Under the pieces are notes generated by a model. The model saw only the letters and a list, made by a program, of their open reading frames with translations. It searched no databases and was not told the origin of the DNA. A stretch of DNA of 64,000 nt from Diphasiastrum complanatum (Eukaryota > Streptophyta > Lycopodiopsida > Lycopodiales > Lycopodiaceae): the NCBI GenBank assembly GCA_029204225.1, contig CM055102.1, positions 5,633,520 through 5,697,519 on the forward strand. Reading direction: 5' to 3'. Position 1 is the first letter of the stretch. Every line of letters begins with the position of its first letter. A program made the translations under genes and the position numbers. This document shows positions 36,773 to 50,366 of the stretch, piece after piece.

Positions 36773-37260
36773 TGTAAGCTTTGTAGGCCCAAAAGGAGCT
36801 ATTAGCCTTAAGAACAAGGCGGTTCCCTCTTTAGGCCCTTCAACATAAGTAATAAGGATAATAGGCCAATATGGGCCCAATGTAGTTTAAATAACACTTA
36901 ACAAGGGCTAACTATCCCTCAAGATAGTTATGTTTAGTTAAGTGAGAGCATTGTCTATAACTAGGCACGAGACATCAACCTTTGGATCTTTTGGCTCATT
37001 TGCAAGTGAGAGCTTATTCCTCCTTGTGAATGTGAGCTATGGGGATTGCCTTGCTAGGTCTCATGTGCCCTATCCACATGAATTCATGCTCATTTTCCAT
37101 GATTTATTGTACAGGCTCCATTCCGTTCCTAATGTGATTCCATTGAGATCTCATTGCTTCTAGCTTTCTTTGGATATGTTATCATGATTGTCTTGTACTC
37201 TTTTTGCTTCTAGCTCTACTTCTCTTGTAATTGCTATTAGCTTAGATTTAGCACACGACA
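36773..37260 (+). repeat. LTR next to primer site (family G3)
   Basis: It starts TGTAAGCTTTG and ends ACGACA, four bases before a perfect primer-binding site, giving a 488-bp LTR in + orientation. A T-rich, TCTAGCTCTA-containing 3' part resembles the R/U5 end. The left boundary rests on the TG dinucleotide alone. No coding region of the element is recognised after it. Confidence 0.65.
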
Positions 37261-37264
37261 TTCT

Positions 37265-37276
37265 TGGTATCAGAGC
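37265..37276 (+). promoter_or_regulatory. tRNA-iMet primer-binding site
   Basis: TGGTATCAGAGC is an exact match to the plant initiator-Met primer site, just after the LTR end at 37260. Confidence 0.85.
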
Positions 37277-37422
37277 CTTAGATCTATGATTCATCATGAT
37301 TCTATGTGAATTCCATTAGATTTGATGAGTTTATTGTTTTTGTAGCTTTCTTTTTGTTAGTTTCTAACTTTCAAATTTTTAGGTCTGTTTAGAGCAACTT
37401 TTAGCATTCAATTTCGTTTTTA

Positions 37423-37635
37423 TTGAGAGTGATGACTCTCTCTATTCTCTCTAGATTCATTTTTCCTAACTTAGCCACCACTTGGCTAAAACTAGCTCTT
37501 TTGGCCAAAAATGTCAATAAACTCTAAAAATAAACCATTTATATGTACAAATGGCCAATACAGCTAGTTTTGGCCAAGTGGTAGCTAATTGAGGACAAAT
37601 GACTCTAGAGAGAACAGTGAGATCATCACTCTCAA
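37423..37635. mobile_element. MITE-like element with 13-bp perfect ends
   Basis: TTGAGAGTGATGA (37423-37435) and TCATCACTCTCAA (37623-37635) are exact inverse repeats. Pairing extends imperfectly inward for about 90 bp per arm (CTCTCTAGA, AGCxACCACTTGGC, AAAACTAGCT). It is 213 bp and non-coding. Flanks are TTA on the left and CTA on the right, an imperfect three-base duplication at best. It sits in the leader of the LTR element at 36773. Confidence 0.75.
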
Positions 37636-37640
37636 CTATA

Positions 37641-39600
37641 AATTGGTTGAAAGGTGTGAAGAAAGTAGAACCATTATCTATGAAAGACTTTGGAGCAATA
37701 TGGTTATCTCATTGTTGGCTCTCTTCTATATTTGTCAGAATCTTTTTGATGATAGATGTGCATATTGGTGACTCACTAAGTGCTATTTTTCTATTTTTTG
37801 CCTAGAGTATTAGTTTCGATTCTAATCAACTTTTGTATATCTTTCAATTTTATTTCCATTTAGTAGGTTTTCTAATCAAACTAGCAAGCCAACGAGTGAC
37901 TAGTCTAACGTTTGTTGTTGCGGCTATCATTCTTGGCCTAGGTCTAACATTTTGGATCATCTTTGAATCTGAAAGTTTTAAATGGTATTAGAATTGATTG
38001 ACATCCAAAAATAACAAGTTTGTTGAATTTAGTAGAGATTTGAGGGCGACCTAAAATTCTAGCATAATTTTATGCATTTGTTTTGATCACATCTCATCTA
38101 GTGTATCTTGAGAATTAAAAGCAATTTTCAAGTCTCTTTAGGTCAATTGAAGTCTAGGAGTGGACATCAAGCATATTTGATGCTATTCATCAATACAAAT
38201 TCTTTGTTTGTTGGATAGATTGTGTAGATTCAAGCTAACATTGTTGTTGCTACTTTCTAGTTGAAAAATCTCATGGAGATGAGCTAAATTCCCTTTGTGG
38301 ATGTAATTCTCTTAAGTTTATGAAAAAAAATTACTTTCTAATTATCCCTTGTGGCTGAGCATTGCTCCTCAATGGATGAGATAGGAACACATTGTTGCAT
38401 GAAGACAAGTTGAGTCAATACAAATGGTTGCATATATATATGTGAAATCAAAATGTTAGAAGCTTGTTCATACCTTATCAACCCTTACAACATGATTTTG
38501 CTAATATGTATGAGTAGAAAGATGCTAAGGTTGAAGGTTAAGTTTTAGGATAGTAGACATCATAACCCCTACCTCAAGCCTGATACCAAACTTGAAGGGC
38601 ATATAATGGCTAGTAATAGTGGAATTATGTTGAAATGAAACTCATCAACAATCTTTGTGTAATCAACTGTATGAGATGACCAAAAGGCTATTTGGAAAAA
38701 ACAAAAACACAATGTTCTTTGTTCTAAAGTATATGTGAAATGTTTAAGATAGCATTCTACTAAAAAGAAAAACATGCTTACACTAATTTTGTCTTTCTCG
38801 TCAAATCTATCAAACATATATCCTTATCTGGCATATTCTTCCAAAATCTGCATATGTTATTTACATATCATTGAGAATCTTGTAAGCAATGCAAGCTCTT
38901 TTCTTCCTAGACGTTGTTGTATAACTTTTTTGCAATTTTTATAAATTTTTTGAAAATTGATATTCGAAGAAAAAAAAAATCAAACAAGTCTTGAATTGCG
39001 ATAATTTTGTTTTTGTTATAGATGGTTGAAAAAACAGAGTGTAATTGGAGCTTCATCCTTTACCCTTTGAAGTTTTCTCAACTACTACATAATCTCTAAT
39101 TAAAATACAATAAAAAATTTCCAAGTATATATACTTGTGAAAATAATTTTGTCAATAGAGAGTGTGATTGTATTGTTGTAACTTTCGTTGGTCAAATCAA
39201 ATTTCAAAGATATTCTGGTTGTACTATTCAAATTGGAATGAACGTATTGGACTAATTGCTTTTTTTATTTCTTGATTATTTTAATTCATTTGATAAGATG
39301 CTTTAAATTGTACCAAACTTGGCTTATCAATTTCATCACAAGTTTTTGAAAACTTATTCTTTGGCTTTAAACTTGTTGAAGAAGGAGGCCTTTTCAAGTT
39401 CTTAGTAATCATGGTATTTGGAAATTTCTTGTTGTTAGTTGCCACATCATTGTCTTCATTCAAATCTACAAAACAATTTCGCCACAAGTATTCAAGATTA
39501 ACAATAGCAATCTGTATTCTGAATAATTATATTTTACCATTAATGATCTATATTCAAGACTGTCCACGATAATCATAATCTATTATAATTAAGATGTTAG
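37641..39600. other. AT-rich stretch with no gene seen
   Basis: No recognisable coding or repeat structure, apart from a possible minus-strand primer-like site (TGGTATCAGGC, near 38577-38587) without supporting LTR or coding sequence. Confidence 0.5.
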
Positions 39601-39606
39601 TGTTCC

Positions 39607-39626
39607 CGGGCAGCTCACGCTGCCCG
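39607..39626. repeat. GC-rich perfect hairpin
   Basis: CGGGCAGC and GCTGCCCG are exact inverse repeats around TCAC, in an otherwise AT-rich stretch. A second CGGGCA follows at about 39638. Confidence 0.85.
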
Positions 39627-39717
39627 CTAACGTGTAACGGGCAACATGAGCGTTGTTTTTGAAATTTTTCTCACTCCCCTACCACAGGCCCCTATCAACT
39701 GACTCACCTTTCACGAA

Positions 39718-39810
39718 TTACATCCGACACACATCCGACGAGTTACATCCGACACACATCCGACAAATTACATCCGACGAGTTACATCTGACACACATCC
39801 GACGAGTTAT
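39718..39810. repeat. Short tandem repeat, ACATCCGAC units
   Basis: Units ACATCCGACACACATCCGACGAGTT and variants repeat about four times. Confidence 0.85.
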
Positions 39811-39956
39811 TGAATCTAGATCTGACACTGTAACTAGAGCTACATCAGCTAATCACTTACCACAGATATCCGACTAATCACTTACCACAAATATTCGGCT
39901 AATCACTTACCACAGACATATGCCTAACACACACACACACACACAGAGAAACACAT

Positions 39957-40140
39957 GCCTAAAGCCTAACCCTAAAGCATAATGTCTAGAACCTAATGCT
40001 CTAAAGCCTAACCCTAATGCCTAATGCCTAAAGCCCTGATTAATGTCTACAGCCTAACCCTAATGCCTAATTCCTAAAGCCTAATGTCTTATGCCTAATG
40101 CCTGAAGCCTAACCTGATGATTAATGTCTAAAGCCTAAGC
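39957..40140. repeat. Degenerate telomere-like repeat
   Basis: The stretch is built of GCCTAACCCTAATGCCTAA-like units around a CCCTAA core, the plant telomere repeat in degenerate form. It is interstitial, because sequence continues far on both sides. Confidence 0.65.
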
Positions 40141-40147
40141 CTAAAAC

Positions 40148-40562
40148 ACACACACACACACACTTCGTAAACACATGCATACACACACACACCCCCTCCA
40201 TAAACACACACATGGCACACACACATACACACACAGACAGCACAACACAGCACATGCACATACACAACACATACACCACACACATACACACACACCATAC
40301 ATACACATACACACACACCACATACATGCACGCACAACACATACATATACACACGCACTCACACACACACAACACACACACATACAAACACGCACACATG
40401 CAAACACACATACACATACACGTGCACACACACAACGTGCAAACACACATACACATACACACGTACACATCACACATGCACACAACACACACATACACAC
40501 TCATATATGTACACATGCACACAATGTGCAAACACACATACACATACACGCACGCACACACA
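40148..40562. repeat. CA-rich microsatellite, about 415 bp
   Basis: CACA-rich with ACAT, ACGC and ATAC variants. Long Cys-Val or Thr-His frames on both strands are artefacts of it. Confidence 0.97.
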
Positions 40563-40679
40563 CAAACCTTTGCTGGGCTTTCAGAACCCTAAACCTGCAT
40601 ACATTGCCTACAAACACACATTTTGTACTAACACACATTCTCTGCCGCCTTTCACCTCCAATCACCCGGCATCGACGAA

Positions 40680-42380
<1,701 letters not shown>

Positions 42381-42385
42381 TTGAC
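42381..42385. repeat. Target-site duplication (left)
   Basis: TTGAC, identical to 43310-43314 on the other side of the solo LTR. Confidence 0.9.
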
Positions 42386-43309
42386 TGTTGCGCCGGCGCC
42401 TCAAAGGGCGCTGGGACTTGAGCGGTTTCCCCAACACGCGCTTAAGTCTAACATTCATCCATCATGCACTTACGTAAAAGCCAACTCAGAAACGTAACAA
42501 GCTTAACCATTCAGACTTAAGAAAACTGGAATCCCAACCAACCCGAAAGCCAACTCAGAATCCGTCCCCAAAAGGTAACCAAAGGCAAAGACAAGCCACA
42601 CATGAAACCCAAGGCATAGTGGTCGCCAAACTGACCAATTGGCATAGCGACAAGCCCCATGTCGATGACAGGGACCCTTAGGCGCCAGCGACGCAAAAAA
42701 GTTGTAGTAAGGGTCCTTCCACTTGGACCAGTCCCGGAGGCGAAACCGAAATGGTAATCATCCCCAATGATCAACTTTATTAGATTTGGAAGAGGTTACA
42801 TTCATACATAAACTGACCGGTCTCGGGGCCACCAACACGTGCTGGGCATTGTGCCTGGCTCGTGCTGGTAGAGGGAGCTGAGACCTGGCGACTGGATTCC
42901 TGGCGCTGGTTGAGCTGCCCAAGTTTCTGTCTGCCGGACTCCCCCTATAATTCTGCTGTGATTCGGCGCACCCCCTCTGGTTTGAAACATAGTGCTTTCT
43001 GGTAAAGCACGCTTTTTAGGACTTAGTTTTTATTTTGCTGATTAAGCCTGGCAAGCCTGGCAGAATCAGTCTGACTCCTGGATATGGGTCCCGGGAGCCG
43101 TCCCGGCGGCCGAATCAACCTGCTTTCCTGACTAGGCCATGACTCGAGCTCCAGAGCTAGCTCATGACTTTGTGACTACTTACTTGACTGGCTCACCACA
43201 GGTCGGAGGCTCAGTCCTTGACGTTCTAACTTGCTCTGGGACCTTAGGGAGTGTCACCCCTTTGAGTCTTACAGGGCACGCTGGGTGCACCCGAGTCAGA
43301 TTTACAACA
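42386..43309 (-). mobile_element. Solo gypsy LTR (family G1) with target duplication
   Basis: The + strand runs TGTTGCGCC...TTTACAACA, giving TGTTG...CAACA ends, and is flanked by the perfect five-base duplication TTGAC (42381-42385 and 43310-43314). Its reverse complement matches the LTR at 11872-13517, whose primer site shows that this copy lies on the minus strand. Only one LTR and no internal region remain, as left by recombination between the two LTRs of one element. Its GC-rich sequence contrasts with the surroundings. Confidence 0.93.
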
Positions 43310-43314
43310 TTGAC
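43310..43314. repeat. Target-site duplication (right)
   Basis: TTGAC, identical to 42381-42385. Confidence 0.9.
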
Positions 43315-44841
43315 TGTCTAAGGTCCTCTAACTATTTCCTTCATCCTTTCTTGGGCCATAAATTATAACCAACATTATTTATTTATTAGGAAGAACCACA
43401 TAGGATTTAGTTCAAATTATTGGAGTAACAACAATAGGAGGCATGAGAGGTGTGGCAAAACATGATGATGACAAGCTATTGGATGTATAAGTTGCAGCCT
43501 CCATCTTTTTTAAGGCCTCCATTTTTTATGTTTGGAACCTTGGTTAAGGGCCCAACTACCCCACATGTAAGTGATTATGCATGCATGGAAAGTAGCAAAC
43601 AACATTTGGTGAATGGAAAGAAAGTGAGTTGCATGCACACTTTGCTTTTGCTCTTCTTTGAGTGGTGTGCGATCGATCCATAGCAAGAATGCATCTCATT
43701 GACAATGTGCATGACTTTCGTCCAAGTCTCCTCTCTTCTATCCTCTTAATTCCCGTGGATATAGATGAAGGCCATAAATAGCTTTATGTTGGGTTCCTCA
43801 TCTGCTTTTGCTTCCATTTCTGCCCCTGCAATCATCTCTAACTACACCATCTCTGAGTTATGCAGCTCAAAGCTTATATAAGTCTTCACCCACTTCTTCA
43901 TCCTCCAATCAACAGAAGTTTGCAATCAAACACAGCAGCAAGACCGACTTTGTCAGAAAAGACAACACTGATACAGACTATCAAATGCTACTAATCAGCC
44001 ACAGAAGTTTGAAGAGAACATGAACAAAGCCTGAATGATCAGCCATAGAAGCTGTTTAGGCAAGAAGAAATTTTCAAGTTCAAGCTACAATCTGCTCTCA
44101 GCTTTGCAAGTTTGTGCAATACTAGTACATTTCGTATCAAATTGGTTTGCTCTGTGAGTGAAAGAGCACGAAAGAAAAAATTCAATTTCTCTAATTCCAC
44201 CATAGATTTTCCTTTATGTTTTTGGTAGCTAATTTTCAAAAGTTTTTTATTAACGGCGCTCCCAGCAGCATGTAAACCTCATTGTACATGTACATATCGT
44301 AATGACAATTAATGTATTCTTCCAACCTGAGCTCTTGGCCACTTGTCTTGTGAAATGGCTACAAGCACAACATAAGAAGCCAATGAGTTGAACATTGCAC
44401 TTTTTGATTTAATATAAGTGATTTAAGTGGCTATGTGCCTCTTATTAGAAACAAAAAAAGCATCCTCAAATAGTCATACCATTACATAGAATAACATGGA
44501 TTGTTTCGTAGAGCAATCAACTAAGATATTTGATCAGACTTCACAATAACCTTCTAAACGAGTCTTCTACACAAGGTTGAGAAAGAAATAAGCTGTATGG
44601 AAAGGAACAAGTTTAGTGGTGTACTATGTTATCACTTATGTTACTTGGTGCAAATAGTTTTGTATTTTAAAAACCGTCCATGCTATGTGAAAGTGTTGTT
44701 TAACTTTGTCAGCAACTTTATTGACTTCCGAACACAAGAGAAACATAGCAAGTTTTTAAGGATGTATGTGCGTTTGCATATGTGAGATAACCATGTTTTC
44801 TTGTGTCCTCTTGAAAGTACACATGAGAACAAATCTTAGTT
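43315..44841. other. Stretch with no gene recognised
   Basis: Open frames near 43450-44023 are short and matched nothing. No exon with splice signals was recognised. Confidence 0.45.
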
Positions 44842-45540
44842 GCCCGTTCCGGAACAGAACGTGTTCTGGAACGCGTTCCGTTCCGGAACTCGACCAAAAA
44901 AAAATTTTAAAAAAATACGTTATTGTTTAACAAAGGAATTGAGACAAGGAACGGAATAGCTAATCTAGGATCAGCGAGAGCTTAAGAACGTGGCTCAGAT
45001 AGCTATTCTAGGATCAACGGGAGCTGCAAGAATTTTGTTAAGTTCTGCGAGATTTTTTTGGCTATAAGCAGCTCTGTATCAGCAGTCAGACAAGATATGC
45101 ATAATCGTCAGGACATCTAGATAGAGGGTGAGTTTTCAAATATAGCATTAAATTTCATGCATAACCGAGATACGGAATGCAACGAAGATTTAGAAAGGTC
45201 CAGTCATCTGAATATGTGCACAGCGCAGCACAGTAGCAACAGAAAGCCATACTTAGAAAAAAATACACGCAAATGAGTATGACAGAGATGTGGAGGACGT
45301 GAAAGTAACCGATAGTTAGTAACTTCTTCAAATTTGTTTCTGCTTGAACTGTATGTTTTCCAGCGTTTCTGATATCTAGCATCCCACATGTATCATCAAG
45401 CATCGCTCAATGTATTATCAAGACGTATGAAGATCGTGGCCAGCAGCACCTGTTTTTTGTTTTTGGAAAAAACGTTCCGACCCAGTACGTTCAGGAACGT
45501 ATGGAACGGAACGTTCCGACCCATTTTGCTCGGAACGGGC
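44842..45540. mobile_element. Inverted-repeat element with CGTTCC-rich ends
   Basis: GCCCGTTCCG at 44842 is the exact reverse complement of CGGAACGGGC ending at 45540. Both ends hold clustered, partly palindromic GTTCCG/CGGAAC motifs (GTTCCGGAAC near 44846 and 44882). It is 699 bp and encodes nothing recognised. Flanking octamers (TCTTAGTT and TTCTAAGG) are alike but not identical, so a target duplication is not proven. Part of the left end recurs at 47999-48090. Confidence 0.6.
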
Positions 45541-46068
45541 TTCTAAGGAACAAATAGAGAACGTTCTTTAAACATCACAACTGTGTGCTTCATATAGATG
45601 TCTCAATTATTAAACTCTCTCGCATTGAAAGTTGAAGATTCTCGTCGTTCCTCTCAAATAAATATTTGTGGGTGGTACTGAAAGTCAAGATTCCCATAGT
45701 TCCTCTTGAATGCATATTTGTGGGTGGAAAAGGGTTGAATTTGTGATTAAATAATACTGGGGATATTTCTGCTGTAGATTGTACAAGCATATAGTTAGAC
45801 TTTGCCTGAAAGGCGGTCACAATAAGTGAAACATATACATTTGTATATGATAGTGCGTTTCGGATTCACAAAGTGTATTCAACATCGTGTGATTTACAAG
45901 CATTTAGTTAGACTTTGCCTGAAGGTGTACATCAGCAGAAATCCATGGGAACAAAAGCAAAGGGTACAGTGACTGCAAAGATTTGCCAGCATCCCAAAAG
46001 CCTACCCTTGTATATGGCTGCATACATGATATGGCTTCAGTTCTTCAGAACCTCTCTTCCACAACCAT
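45541..46068 (-). other. 3' flank or 3' UTR region of the MIF4G-type gene
   Basis: This lies just downstream of the stop codon at 46069. It contains a 28-bp direct repeat (ACAAGCAT(A/T)TAGTTAGACTTT type) near 45783 and 45896. The transcript end cannot be placed. Confidence 0.35.
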
Positions 46069-46521
46069 CTACAACACACCCGAATTCAGGCCAATGCCAG
46101 CAGTGTTGCTTAATGCTTTCTTCACCAGTCGACACTTCTTTGAAAGTGAAACTTCCCCCCTAGCCAAACTGTGGCCTTCAGATTCTATCTTCTCCTGTAA
46201 AAACGGATCTTGTTGTACATGCTGATGAAGAAACAAAGCTAGACCATCCCTTAGTGTTGCAAGTTCAGGCGGGCCAGCTATTCTTGTGAAAACACCCCAA
46301 GTCACCTCATCTGAGTACTCAACGAGCAAGATTTTGAAGAAAATTTGAAAGTGCAAGATCACTTTCGAAGTCAGCAAGCGAGCACTGGTGAAATCTACAG
46401 CTTTTAGAACTGCCAATGAAAGAGTGAATGACCCAACTAATTCAGCAAGCATCCGGGCGAGATTTGCACTCCGACGTAACTCCATTGAATCTAGCTGCTT
46501 GAAGAGGTCCCATAAAGAGTA
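46069..46521 (-). CDS. Last exon, nucleolar MIF4G/MA3-domain protein (NOM1/Sgd1-like)
   Basis: After a TTTGCAG acceptor the exon reads YSLWDLFKQLDSMELRRS and continues 150 codons to a TAG. Landmarks are NLARMLAELVGSFTLSLAVL, KAVDFT, HFQIFFKILL, EVTWGVFTRIAGPPELATLR, DGLALFLHQHV and a basic Ser-Leu-rich end. This fits the C-terminal half of the MA3 domain and the tail of NOM1/Sgd1 proteins, nucleolar factors needed for 18S rRNA maturation; NOM1 also binds the helicase eIF4A3. No stop or frameshift occurs, unlike every transposon frame nearby, so it is probably under selection. It joins the exon at 63029-63151 in phase 0 over a 16.5-kb intron. The MIF4G domain must lie beyond the window. Confidence 0.88.
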   Translation of the reverse strand, partial: YSLWDLFKQLDSMELRRSANLARMLAELVGSFTLSLAVLKAVDFTSARLLTSKVILHFQIFFKILLVEYSDEVTWGVFTRIAGPPELATLRDGLALFLHQHVQQDPFLQEKIESEGHSLARGEVSLSKKCRLVKKALSNTAGIGLNSGVL

Positions 46522-47998
46522 CTGCAAATTGCTAATAAGCATTATTCAGAGTATTCAAAGAACACACATAAATAGTAAAGTGATCATGCCTGAATGGAAC
46601 ATTCTAACTATATTATGCCTCCTTTCATGACCAGATTCAGATTCCTTCTAGCAGCCAACAAGATTCAGATTTACAAATAAAAACCAGTCCAGGTTTGTCT
46701 AGAATAAAAAAAAGTATTCACATAAACTATCAACACGCTTGACACTGCAATGGCTGCAACAAATGAGATTTGAAACCATGATAAGAAGAAAAGAAACAAC
46801 GCTCTCAAGGACAAATCCGAATTACAATACCAGACTTCAAACTCAGGAAGACTCAACATCTAGCTAACACTTGTCTTGGACTAAACTGGAAAACAGCAAT
46901 TTTCTCTGGGAATAGATTGTTCCTATCTCATGCTAGCTAGGCTGTGCCACCAACTAGTAAGAACTCCTGAAATTTAAAAGACATCCTCGGAAATTTAATA
47001 GAAAAACAATTAAGAAACCAAACTTATTATGGTCATTTACCTGCTTTTACTCAATAGTAATTTCAGCATTGACTGGACTGAATGTCTGAAAGGATTTCAA
47101 CACCAGTAATTGACGAACTTATAGCCCAATGTTCCATAACAGAATATAGGAAACCTAAAGGGAACAAAAGCAGAAACAAATAACCCAGATGTGAATCGTT
47201 AAGACTCCAATTGTACAACCATAACTCTCTCAATCTCAAGAAAATGGTATATCCACCATTCAAACTAAGAACCATGTATTAGAAGAGTAATGTCTACTGT
47301 ATGCAATGTGGTGTCATTTATTACCCCCCAATGCCTAGCGGGTTAGCAGTGTGACCCACACTATATAATTAATAAATGGATCATTGTAGGGTGGTCACTG
47401 GTAGGTTGGTTGAGCCTAGATGGGCCCCCACATTAGGTCAATGAATCTATCACCAACCTATTCAGGTTGAACGATTTAATGATAGGCTAAAACTCCCCCC
47501 AATCACCAACGCACACACCCACCCACCTAGCCTAGTCTGTAATCTCTCATGGTGGCGTAAGACAGGCTAGAAACATCCACACGTTGTGAGACAGTCCATC
47601 TTTATAAGTTGTACGCGTGTTATTTATCAGCAGAACTTTTCCTTGAGGTTTCATTCTTATCTTGTCCAACATTCTTGTTCATTGCCAACCCTTTCGTCAA
47701 TGTGAGGTATTTACTGTAAGATCAATAGTGTGCATGCACATACAAACATTCTCCTACACGGTATTGTGATGTCCTACATGAGATTAGGGCTGTGTTAGTT
47801 CCTGTGAGCCTCTGCATGCCAGTTTGCCACCACAACTAGGAAAGGTCTTGTTTTGCATAATAGCACTACCAAGGCTCCTTATCAAATAGTAACATGAATT
47901 TGCTATCAGTCTCTTGAGCTACAGATTGAAAACCATATTTCCAAATGGGGACGACTTTCACTGGAGCATCACATCAGGTTGATACTACATGAGTGGAG

Positions 47999-48090
47999 CA
48001 TATTTGCCCATTCCGTTATAGAAGTTGACCAAAAACAATTTTCAAAAAATACGTATCTCCTTAACAAAGGAATTGACATAAGGATTATTG
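47999..48090. repeat. Partial copy of the 44842-45540 element end
   Basis: It shares TTGCCC(A/G)TTCCG, a GACCAAAA block, AAAAAATACGT and TTAACAAAGGAATTG with 44841-44945, with the palindromic GTTCCG cluster deleted. Confidence 0.6.
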
Positions 48091-48242
48091 GCTGGCTTGT
48101 TTACGACACTTTTGAAGTACTTTTTTACAAAAAGGAGGGGATCACGTAGGAGCTATAATTCTCCTCCGGCAACCAGACTGCAACGTCACCCTCTTGATCA
48201 GCTTCAACACCATCAACTCTCACATCTACATTCTCAACCTCC

Positions 48243-50103
48243 TATTGTCTAGATAAATTTTGGCATTCCATAAAGCCAAAATAATCTTTCAACAAAGATC
48301 TGGGCTAAATCCGAAGCCTTTGCAGTTGACTTTACTGGTGTGAACGTACCTAATTTAGTTAACCTGTCCACTACAACCCAAATAAAATCATTTTGCCGTT
48401 TTTAGGAAGTCCAACTACAAAATCCATAGATATGCTTTCCCATTGTTTCTGAGAGATATCTAAGGGATGTAATAACCCTCCAGCCTGTAAGTGTTCCTCT
48501 TTGGCTAGCTGACAAGGTTTACATTCAACCACATAAGACTCGACAAATGGCTTGAGGTTTAGCCAATAAAACTCTCTTCTAACCAAGTCCAAAGTCTTGC
48601 GTATACCTGGATGACCTGGACAGGGTATGTGATGACATTCATAAAGATTTCTCTTTTTTAAATTATCATCCCCTAATACACAAACTTTCCCATTCCAAAA
48701 TAACAAACCACCTCGAATGGCGAACTGTTCTACAATCTTCTTACCTTTCTTAGGAACCTGAGATCCCTGTGAGTTAATCTCTATTCCATTTTCATTTTTT
48801 CCAATCTCAACCATTTTCCAAATGCGACCAAAATGAGAATTTGTTTCACACTTCCTTCTCAAGGAAAGATATACATTTGTAGAAATCTGGGGTAAATGAG
48901 AGTTCATTTGATTCACCAATCTGACTATAAGTCAAAACATTGATTCAGTTCTTCATTCCATTCAATAGGGTTGACCTCTCTTCTTTTTCTTGTTAACTCT
49001 ACCTTTAGTCAAATTAATAAGAAATTTTACGATCTTAGCATAATTCTCTACAGACTTATGAAAGAAAACTATAAAACTGAGCAAAGATTTTAACTTCTCT
49101 GACTGTTTTCGGTATCGGCCACTCAAGCATTGTCTTGACTTTATCCTCATCTATCTTCAATCCGTATGGGGTGATCCTATGACCAAGATACACTAACTCA
49201 TGCTTAAAGAATTCACACTTGGATTTTTCAGCAAATAGCTTTTCTCTTCTGAAAATTCGCAAGACAGTCTTAAGATGATTTTAATGCTCCTTAAGAGATA
49301 CAACTACGCATTGACCCAAATATGGACGAAATATATCGTTCTATTGAAATGTCACAGGTGCATTTATCAAGCCAAAAGGAAGCACTAAAAACTCATAATG
49401 ACCGAATCTCGTTCGAAAACCAGTCTTTTGCACATCGCTCGGATGAATTCTAATCTAATGATATCCAGTTTTCAGATCTATTTTTGTGAAGTATTTAGCT
49501 CCACCTAATCGATCTACCAGACCATCCATTCGGGGTAATGGATATTTATTCTTAATAGTCACCTTATTCAACCCCTTGTAGTCCACACGCAACCAGAATC
49601 CTCCATCTTTCTTCGATTTCAGAAGAACAAGGGCACCCCCAAGGTGACTTACTGGGTTGTATATGACCCATCTTAAGATTATTTTCAATTTGATTTGTAA
49701 TCTCTATCTCTTCTTTCTGAGAAAATTGGTACGGTTGTCTAGAGATAAAGTGACTACCTAGAATTAACTCAATCACGTGGTCTACCAACCTAGAAGGTGG
49801 TATACCATCGGTCGGTAGACCATGAGATAATTCAGCTGGAAAAGCATCTTTAAATTTATCTATGATCTTATTCTTTTCTATTTGCTTCTGATCTAAGTCC
49901 ACTGAGTTAAGAATTTTAGACAATTCCCAATCACTTAGATGCATTTCAAAAAAATCCACAATGGGTATGGCAAACAAAGAATCAGCTTCATATTGTGAAT
50001 AAAAAATTTCCATTATATAAGTCATTGAAATCATCCTAGATGGATGTGCAAATCTATTTCCAAACAGTGTAACTACTTTATGCCCCTCTTGAAACGAGAG
50101 CAC
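48243..50103 (-). pseudogene. Gypsy pol remnant (family G4)
   Basis: Minus strand, right to left: protease end and RT N-terminus (KFKDAFPAELSHGLPTDG, 49980-49830; [33 protein letters not shown], 49450-49600), RT end (KSKCEFFKHELVYLGHRITP, 49100-49260), then the integrase finger (ECHHIPCPGHPGIRKTLDLV, ECKPCQLAKEEHLQAGGL) and core start (WESISMDFVVGLPKNGK, WVVVDRLTKLGTFTPVKS, to 48243). The RT active-site region is in broken frames and RNase H is missing. Stops and frameshifts are numerous. It is not part of the neighbouring gypsy at 50788, which has its own RT. Confidence 0.82.
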
Positions 50104-50208
50104 ATGCTTCAGCCCAAATTCGGCGAAGACAAAGCTTTAACTTGATTCAAGAACACTTCCATTTGCTGATCCCTCAAACTGTTCCAATTGTTCATTTCAC
50201 AGTTGCAG

Positions 50209-50222
50209 CGGATCGCGATCCG
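50209..50222. repeat. 14-bp perfect palindrome
   Basis: CGGATCGCGATCCG; a related GTTCCGGATCGCG follows at about 50231. Confidence 0.9.
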
Positions 50223-50298
50223 AAACAAAAACGTTCCGGATCGCGCGATTCCGAACACCAGCGTTCTGAGACCATAAACCCGAAACGTGCAAAAAAAA

Positions 50299-50360
50299 TG
50301 CAAATTGTTTCATGTGGGCCACGAGCAGGCAGCCCACGGCCCACATAAACAAATTTGCAT
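50299..50360. repeat. Long imperfect hairpin beside a microsatellite
   Basis: The arms CAAATTGTTTCATGTGGGCC (50301-50320) and its near reverse complement (50338-50357) flank a 17-base loop, extended by ATG/CAT at the base. It ends seven bases before the (AG)n run. Confidence 0.8.
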
Positions 50361-50362
50361 TG

Positions 50363-50366
<4 letters not shown>

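Noticed and set aside
36942-37163. 73-codon frame in the LTR at 36773-37260
   Set aside because: It lies wholly inside an LTR and has no recognised domain.
38574-38590. Minus-strand primer-like TGGTATCAGGC
   Set aside because: No LTR ends or coding remnant on the expected sides.
42517-42990. Two minus-strand frames within the solo LTR
   Set aside because: They fall inside a defined non-coding LTR; higher GC content lengthens chance frames.
43785-44023. Possible short secreted or plastid-targeted gene near a TATA-like site
   Set aside because: The ATG frame stops after about 32 codons and no exon join extends it; nothing recognised.
45915-46630. Plus-strand frames over the last NOM1-like exon
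   Set aside because: They are antisense shadows of the minus-strand exon, which has clear family landmarks.
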